Part shown: piece by piece, positions 57,323 through 64,000 of the stretch
Layout: every line of letters begins with the position of its first letter
How positions within the stretch are numbered: position 1 is the first letter of the stretch
Origin: Ctena decussata
Taxonomy: Eukaryota > Mollusca > Bivalvia > Lucinida > Lucinidae
Assembly (NCBI GenBank): GCA_963989385.1
Contig: OZ022502.1
Span: 15,921,001 to 15,985,000, forward strand
Length of the DNA: 64,000 nucleotides
Direction: 5' to 3'
Notes under the pieces: model-generated
The model's input: only the letters and a program-made list of their open reading frames with translations
The model's database searches: none
What the model was told of the DNA's origin: nothing
Program-made: the position numbers and the translations under genes

Positions 57323-60300
57323 CTGGGAAACAGAAAGATAGAAATGCGTATGGTTAGTGTTGAGTGAATATAGGTATCTTGCAGTATGTGCAAAGAGAAA
57401 AGACTCAGACCAGCTTGCACATCCATGCAATCTGGGAATTTGTGCAGTCTGGGCTGAGTCTTGCCACTTTGAATATACAATATATGAATTCATGGGAATC
57501 ATGAAACTAAGATGCTGGTCAGTCTGATCTGATGCACAGATCAGCTTAGACTGGTTTTAGTAATACATGTAACTGTAAACATATTATGCCAGACTGGTTT
57601 TAGTAATAAGTGTACACACAATGTGTGTACAGTTATTACTAAAACCAGTCAGTGTATCATGATGTCCGTTGCTATGATATTGATCACATAAAGCACACAC
57701 TATTGACACATAAAGCACACACGACGTACATGTATGGTACAGAAACCTAAAAATTAAAAAAAAAATTATAATAATCCATCTTTCCATATTTTACAGCACT
57801 TTTCTGCCTATTTAGACTGGTGGACACTGTGATGAGGTTTTCTTGCTGTAAACAGTTTTTGTGGAATTAAATTGTTCATCACATATTAATGTATTTCAGC
57901 ACAGGTAAAAATCTGTGAAGTTCAATTCTTGTGGCTGACCTTATGAATAATCATACCATCCCTGGTCATGTGACTCTGCTCATCTCAATATTTACCTATC
58001 ATATAAAAAAATTTCACTGGGTCAAAAACCTGCTAACTAGCACGTATTTTAATCCAAACTCTTTCACCATGATTCTAAATGAAACTGTGAAAGGAAAAAG
58101 AAGTAAACAGAAGAAGAGAAGGGAAGACAATATTAAGAAGTGGGCGCTGGGCAGGGATGGACTAGGGCAGTTGAAAACAGAATAAAGTGGAAAGGGCTTG
58201 TAGTTAAGCTATCTGTGGGGCCCAATGACCTTGCCAAGGTTATGGAATAGACTAGACTAGACTAGATTTTCATTGCTGAACTTAGTAAGAAGACTAAGCT
58301 GATATATTACAAACAGCTTTTCATGCTTGTGTTTAATAGTACTGAATTTAACTTGTTGATGACCTCTTAAAACTTGGAAAACTTTCAATACAAATGGCTG
58401 ACAGAGGCACAGTCAATTTAATTCTCAAAATTATTATGTCTATGTTCAACAGCTAACAGGGGCACAGTTAAGTTAACTCTCAAAATTATTATGTCTGTAT
58501 TCAATATCTTCTACGCAAAAGACGACTAAGGAGCACTAAATCTGGCTGGACCGTTGTCACCCCTCATCTGATGAGCAATGGTTAATCAGTTAACTTTCTA
58601 TAACTACTGTCTTTTGTAAGCCAGGTATGTAATATCAAAGCAATTCACTCCAAACAATCTAATGTTACTTCTAAAATAGGCAGTAAAAAGGTTTCAAAAT
58701 TATTCACATACGCAAAAATGTTTTCTTGGTACATGCACATACCTTCATTCACTTAATTCTCTTGTTTTCAATTATCAAACAGCCAGCAAAAGTTTGAGAA
58801 CAATAAACTATCCCATTTGAGCCGTGACACGACAAAACCAACAAAGTGGCATGTGTGCCCAACAAAGACTCAGATCAGGCTGGGCATCTGCCCAGTCTGA
58901 TCAGAGTCTTCTCTGTGCTCTTAAAGCATAGCTGAGAGTCTAAGTTACCTCCATACTGACAGCGAAGACTGATCAGACTTGGCGTATGCCCAGGCTGATC
59001 TGAGGCTTTGCTGGGCCCACATGCCACTTTATTGGCTTTGTCGTGTCACAGCTCATTTCTTTAATTCATGAAAGTGTCATTTATATACTATATACATGTA
59101 TATCATGCCGTTTTCTTTATTCCATTTTCTTAACCATATCTTTTTTTCCTTTTAGGATCTTATCATATACACACATACATCTATTAGCACCTTTTCAGTA
59201 TTCCGCCATGTGACTATCATGTATATAATTACAATGTACTGCACATTATCTTTCTGTGTAATGTATATATTTAGCACAACTTTCATTTCTTTTACCATAT
59301 GTGACAATATATATTATATACTGTGCAAGTAAAACATACTTTATACCCCTTGTGAACACTGAGAACAAACATCAGCATTTACATGACTTTACTGTTTGCT
59401 GTACTAATTTTATGACAATTAATTAAATACTTCTGACATGAGTTGTGTAGACCCTTAATCTGACAGAATGCAGGACTACATTTCCACTTTCTCCACATAC
59501 ATACTGTATGACAGATTTCATGAAAAAAAAAAAAAAAAAAAAAAAAACAATCTAACTATACTTTCATGAAAGATATTTATGTGAATGGGTACACTTTCTG
59601 GTTAAGCAACTTCATCATTTTTATTTTTGTCTCCCTTTTCAATTGGGTATACTATTAAAGAAAACAATTTGCTCCTTTAGGAACAAATTTTTCCCTTTAA
59701 TAGTAGAATCCATTTTTATAGGGCTTTGTCATTCAGGGATGCAGACAATGTCATTAAGTTGTTCCCCTTTGTTAAACTGGCATAAAACATAGTGGTATAG
59801 TCATACACCCTAGCAAAATTGTGAAATATAAAAAAATCTGGCATGCAGTTTCCATAAACTGTGATAAAATGTAATACAAAAATGAACACCATGCCTATAT
59901 TATGGTCTATCAAAAAACAAAAAGAGCTATTTCAGACAAAATCAAGAAAATATTCTTCCTCTCCAAATATTTCATCTACCTGTGAAAACAGAAGTGTTTG
60001 TGTTTGAAGGCCTTAATCCCTTCCCCTTATTAAAAGGTCTTCAGCTGGATGCTAAGGAAGTCTCTAGGTACAAAACTGTATCAGCTGCAGCTTACATAAA
60101 TGTAAATGCTATGTTACTCCAAAGGTGTTGCACAAATAATCACTTCATAAGCCAATGTCTCCATTACATTTCTCAGACTCTGGGAATCCTTCTGTTTTAG
60201 ATATTTTAGATATATAACTTAGGTTACTTGCAGCCACTGGAACCTGATCACTTCCCTTCATCTGTTCATTTAGACAGACCAGTAAGACCCTGGTTGAGCT

Positions 60301-63300
60301 ATTATTAATCATTCGACTTGCATCTATACATTTTAAAGGTGAGTTCCGCATTTTTTCGGCTATAAGACGGGGTTTCCCCCTCTCTGGAATGACCTCAAAT
60401 ATCCAAATCAGTCTACTGAAATTCTGCTAGACTTTTTCCCTTCCAAAGCAATCCCAAAGATCTAGATCTATCTTATAAGACAGATCTAGATTTTTTAGAG
60501 TGTTTTGGAAACAATCCCCAAAATCTAGATCCATCTTATAAAACAGATCTAGATTTTTAGTGTTTTGGAAGCAATCCCAAAGATCTATATCTGTCTTATA
60601 ACTGAAGAAATACTGTACAATTTGGTAGAAAGGAAGATCACAACTTTTCTCACTCGATATCTGAAATAGCTCCAAAACAATTTCTCCTGTATTAGTGAAT
60701 TGTTCAAGTGCCAAGAACATTAATGGGCCACCATACAAGGAAACCTACCAGCTGACATATATGAAAATCTACAGCTTGGACAAGCCTGGTCATCTGTGTT
60801 GTCAAAGCAGGGCTTTTGCCATATTTGCCCCACACATTCTGACGTAAAGCTAAGGCAAACAGGTCTACACATGTCAGCCAGCCAAATTGTTTTATTATTG
60901 TTTTTTTTTTTTTATAGATGTTACAGTAGTAAGCTATTACAGTACTTTCTGAAGTGAAAACACTGAAGCCAGAAATTTCGGAAGTCATTTTGAAATTCTG
61001 CTGTTGAAAATTTCTGTATGAGCATTCTGGCTATGCCCTGGGAGGCTCTGATAAGTTTGTACAAATGTCCACATAAGTCAGCTAGTGGGTTTCCCATATT
61101 ACAGGCTTTTATTTTCAGAACAATGGAACAATAAATTACTCATTCTCCTGTTGTCTCTGAAAAGTAATACATATTCAAATAATTTTATTACATAATCTGC
61201 TAAACATGGCATTACTCAGTTTCCATTAAACAAAGCAGAAACTCAGTGTTAATGGGTTGTCAACTTTATCTATATGACAGCAGCATTTTCTCCCTCCAAA
61301 TAGTCCCAAATATGTAAATCAGACAAATTCTGCTATAACTTACAAGATAGCTTTTCCTCTCCAAAATAATTCCAATCATCTAGATCCATCTTGCAAGACA
61401 GTCCTAGATTTTTTGGATTGTTTTGGAGGGCAAAGCTCCATCTTTTTAACTGAATAAATGAGCCGCGACACGAGAAAACCAACAAAGTGGTTGTGCGCCC
61501 AGCACAGACTCAGATCAGCCTGGGCATCCGCCAAGTCAGATCAGACTCTTCGCTTAGCGTTTAAAGGGTAGCTAAGGGTCTCAGCTACCTTCATGCGGAC
61601 AGCGAAGACTGATCAGACTGGGCGGATGCCCAGGCTGATCTGAGTTTGCGCTGGGCGCACAACCACCTTGTTGGTTTTCTCATGTCGCAGCTCAAATAGG
61701 AAATAAGTTTTAACCCTTGAACCCATTTCTTCAAAATGACAGTTCTCGCCAAACCAGGAATGTTTTGGCTTTTTCATTTATATCCAGCTAGAGCCAGAAT
61801 CAAGATTTCTTTACTGTAAGTCATTTTACTTAACAAATATGGTTACCTCAGTTAATCCTCACTTCTGAAAACTAGTCAGCCCTAAAAAATCTTAAGCATG
61901 GAGGTAGGCAGAAACTGTTCCCTAAGTATTTTGTTTTATTCTTAATTTTTGTTATTATGCCCAGAAAACATTTGTTGTGACTGCCTCACCAAAGAACTTC
62001 TGATAATGTCATGAATGAAGAAGAAAACTTGTCCTGGAATTACCATCAAAACCAGACTCACCTGATTCTGTACTGTGTGTTGATGATTCAAGCATGGCCT
62101 TCTCTGCAGACAGAGCCTCGAGTTTCTCTGTGTAGAAACCATTAAAATCCAGCCTGCAAAATTTAAAATGAAGTGCACAGATGAAAATTTAATTTTGGCA
62201 ATTTCATAGCTCTTCTTTAGCTTTACCAAAATTGTCAACCAAAAAAATTTTCATTGTTAATTTTGCACACTAGCACCAGCTCAAGTATTCATGGAGATAA
62301 ATATGGCAAACTTGAGAATGACTTGAGATTAAATATTTGAGCCGCGACACGACAAAACCAACAAAGTGGATGTGCGCCCAGCGCAGACTCGGATCAGCCT
62401 GGGCATCCGCCCAGTCTGATCAGAGTCTTTGCTGTCCACATGGAGGTAGCTTAGACCCTTAGCTACCCTTTAATCGCTTAGCAAAGAGTCAGAACAGACT
62501 GGGTGGATGCCCAGGCTGATCTGAGTCTGAGCTGGTCGCACAACCACTTTGTTGGTTTTCTCGCGGCTAATTTGTTTGAGACAATCTGAAGTTTCTCTTG
62601 AAAGAATTTCTGTACGAAATACTGAATAATTGGTGGAGCATGGCATACACTGTATGACATGCTCCTATACCAGTGATGTCATATATCTGTTTCTATAGCA
62701 ACTAGAAATTCATAGCGATGTCAAAGAGGCGTCATTCTGCCAAGGTACTAAGCACAACAGTTGGTTATTCCATAGTTGCTATGGTAACAGATCCATGAAG
62801 TCATCTAACTGATAATTTCTGAGGAGCAAGGCATACAGTGTATGCCATGCTACTCTCAAATTGTGAGATGCTACCTGAAGTTCTTACAATGGAAAAGTGT
62901 TATTTTCCCAGACCTATAAGTCATTCTCATACAAATTAAATCTGTTATTTGTCATCCATTTGTATCAATTAAGGCTGGCAATAACTCGGATGAGTTTTAT
63001 GCATCACTTAAGTCTCAGAAGTATTTCCCTTTTACAAGCAGTATATCTCACCTGTGAAAAATGAAGTTTACATGTGTATCACATGGTTTACCAGTGTCAA
63101 ATATTAAGCACTTTGACCAGTAAACGCTAAAGATTTTTTTCGTTTTAACTATACATGTAGGTGTTTATGGCATTATAAACTTCACCTGTGCAAAACGTTT
63201 TATCAGGGTATATTTCTGTTTACCTGTGTAAAATGTTGAGCAGTTTAACTTCTACATTACTGGCAGTAAACTCCATGATTTTCTCTAGTAGTTCTAGCAA

Positions 63301-63387
63301 TAGACGAGAGAAATTGGCATCAAATGTACCAATTGTCCTCTCAAAACTCTCATTCCGAAGGAGCTCATCTACATGTTCTGATACTAC
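57198..63387 (-). CDS. TUBGCP2: Gamma-tubulin complex component 2, C-terminal end (3' exons only)
   Basis: GCP2 is a core subunit of the gamma-tubulin small complex that nucleates microtubules at the centrosome; its C-terminal GCP domain binds gamma-tubulin. Minus-strand exons: 63387-63224, 62153-62062, 57322-57198, with GT-AG introns and consistent phases (2, then 1). 126 residues are visible. Seen: FERTIGTFDANFSRLLLELL matching the family's INKFDKNFSAHLLDLL region, and LHRLDFNGFYTEKLEALSAE matching ISRLDFNGFYTERLERLSAE. The last exon encodes a low-complexity tail ending SSSSASGST. The gene continues past the right edge. GCP3 is the nearest alternative; LDFNGFYTE and the following LEALSAE favour GCP2. 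No convincing polyadenylation signal was found downstream of the stop. Confidence 0.9.
57592..57652. repeat. Hairpin ACTGGTTTTAGTAATA
   Basis: GACTGGTTTTAGTAATAAGT and complement around a GTGTACACACAATGTGTGTAC stem. A single arm also occurs at 57549-57564, in the last TUBGCP2 intron. Confidence 0.65.
58066..58266 (+). pseudogene. 3' end of a non-LTR retrotransposon, degenerate
   Basis: Reads VKGKRSKQKKRREDNIKKWA, resembling the Lys/Arg-rich C-terminal motif GRQKKRWEDNIKEWTG of some LINE polymerases. Frame breaks follow; a WKGL-like and PQ(W)PCQGYG-like remnant leads to a (CTAGA)n tail. It lies in TUBGCP2's last intron, antisense to the gene. Confidence 0.6.
58818..59055. mobile_element. Family A MITE in TUBGCP2 last intron
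   Basis: TGAGCCGTGACACGACAAAA ... TTTGTCGTGTCACAGCTCA flanked by TT. Confidence 0.83.
59523..59547. repeat. Poly-A tract in TUBGCP2 intron
   Basis: About 25 A; a similar run of about 20 lies at 19779-19799 in AIF1 intron 4. Confidence 0.85.
59578..59815. mobile_element. Family I MITE in TUBGCP2 intron
   Basis: GTGAATGGGTACACTTTCTG at left; hairpin AAAACAATTTGCTCCTTTAG / GAACAAATTTTTCCCTTTAA; TAGTCATACACCC at right. Confidence 0.68.
60349..60612. repeat. TCTTATAAGACAGATCTAGA repeat cluster
   Basis: Three partial units of TCTAGATC(C/T)ATCTTATAA-AC AGATCTAGATTTTT with TGTTTTGGA spacers. Similar units lie at 56086-56190, 61290-61435 and 12233-12300. Probably fragments of one MITE family. Confidence 0.5.
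61459..61694. mobile_element. Family A MITE in TUBGCP2 last intron
   Basis: TGAGCCGCGACACGAGAAAA ... TTTCTCATGTCGCAGCTCA flanked by AA. Confidence 0.85.
62062..62153 (-). CDS. TUBGCP2: TUBGCP2 penultimate exon
   Basis: Completes Arg and reads LDFNGFYTEKLEALSAEKAM then LESSTHSTES, with donor GTGAGT. LDFNGFY is the family signature near the end of GCP2. Confidence 0.94.
62338..62570. mobile_element. Family A MITE in TUBGCP2 intron
   Basis: TGAGCCGCGACACGACAAAA at left; the right end is shortened to TTTCTCGCGGCTAA. Flanked by TT. Confidence 0.83.
63224..63387 (-). CDS. TUBGCP2: TUBGCP2 exon, third from last
   Basis: Reads VVSEHVDELLRNESFERTIG, TFDANFSRLLLELLEKIMEF and TASNVEVKLLNILH. Acceptor CAG, donor GTAAAC, ending in phase 2. 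It is part of the helical C-terminal GCP domain. The next upstream exon is not visible before the window ends. Confidence 0.92.
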
Positions 63388-63454
63388 CTGAAAAGATAAA
63401 AATTGTCAATGTTAACATGAATTCCATTAAAAAGCTATGTGCCCCTGAGAATAT

Positions 63455-63693
63455 TGAGCCGCGACACGACAAAACCAACAAAGTGGCATGTGCACCCAGC
63501 AAAGACTCAGATCAGCCTGCGCATCCACCCAGTCTGATCAGAGTCTTTGCTGTCTGCATAGAGCTAGCTTAGACCCTATAGTATCCTTTATGGGCACAGC
63601 AAAGATCCTGGTCAGACTGGTGGCAGCCCAGGCTGACCTAAGTCTTCCCATGGCACACACGCCACTTTGTTGCTTTTGTCATGTCGCGGCTTA
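63455..63693. mobile_element. Family A MITE upstream of the TUBGCP2 exon at 63224-63387
   Basis: TGAGCCGCGACACGACAAAA ... GTCATGTCGCGGCTTA. It sits 68 bp upstream (minus-strand sense) of the exon's acceptor. Confidence 0.83.
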
Positions 63694-64000
63694 TTATTGT
63701 TTGGATCATAGATGTATACATGTTCACACTGTATAGGGTTTTAAATTTGCAAAAACTCAAATTTCCATGACTCAGCATTTGAAAATCTGTACTTTTTTTC
63801 TTTCTTTTTTAATAGAGTATGTATGCAAATTATTTATTTGTTTTGAAAATTATATCTTCGTTGTGATCATAAACATTGCAAACTCCCCTCTACTGCATAT
63901 ATATTCATCTTACACAATGTAAATCTTTTATTCTGTATTTCTCTAAGAACACTTAAAACTGTTTCCCAACAACTTTCAGTTACACCACTCAGAGCTCCAG

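Noticed and set aside
57059..57502. 147-codon minus-strand frame over the TUBGCP2 last exon
   Set aside because: It reads a different frame from the one fixed by the upstream exon's phase and runs through the acceptor site.
63960..64000. A further TUBGCP2 exon at the window edge
   Set aside because: Minus-strand frames across the last 40 bases give no convincing match and stop quickly; not enough sequence to decide.

Overview
The window is eukaryotic nuclear DNA. It carries intron-rich genes with GT-AG splice sites, a pol III tRNA gene, tRNA-derived SINEs with long target-site duplications, and many foldback/MITE elements. It also has tandem-repeat elements with nucleosome-sized units and TGACCT/AGGTCA words, of the kind known as pearl-like elements in bivalves. 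Together these suggest a bivalve mollusc, possibly a venerid clam; the species is inference. Nothing points to bacterial, viral or plasmid DNA.

Three protein-coding genes can be read by joining exons across introns. (1) AIF1 (allograft inflammatory factor 1, an EF-hand protein) is on the plus strand, six coding exons, 10540-21499, complete, 145 aa. (2) NUS1 (Nogo-B receptor, the non-catalytic subunit of cis-prenyltransferase) is on the plus strand, five coding exons, 27600-44431, complete, 247 aa. (3) The 3' end of TUBGCP2 (gamma-tubulin complex component 2) is on the minus strand, with last three coding exons at 63387-63224, 62153-62062 and 57322-57198; the rest lies beyond the right edge. 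A canonical tRNA-Asp(GTC) gene lies on the minus strand at 27342-27413, divergent from and about 190 bp upstream of NUS1. The three proteins are unrelated in function, so no operon-like logic applies.

The other >95% is intergenic and intronic DNA filled with short non-autonomous elements. These include: two octamer-built foldback elements with 6-bp target duplications (432-907, 23227-23694); a palindromic MITE family, called A here, with termini TGAGCCGCGACACG, in more than a dozen copies; further MITE families B, C, D/E, F, I and J/K; a Harbinger-like element of 1.2 kb; a TA-flanked element of 0.9 kb; an element in AIF1 intron 3 with about 370-bp inverted arms; three SINE families; a LINE 3' stub; and six large pearl/Helitron-like tandem-array elements. 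Nested insertions (SINE in MITE, transposon in SINE A-box, Harbinger in MITE, MITE in MITE) give a relative chronology.

The most unusual signal is in the octamer foldbacks. Each copy is a palindrome built of GAAAAGAC blocks separated by GCCANGC spacers. The variable spacer base matches between the two arms of one copy better than between copies, which implies arm-to-arm homogenisation. All exon joins and family assignments were made by eye; no database search was run.
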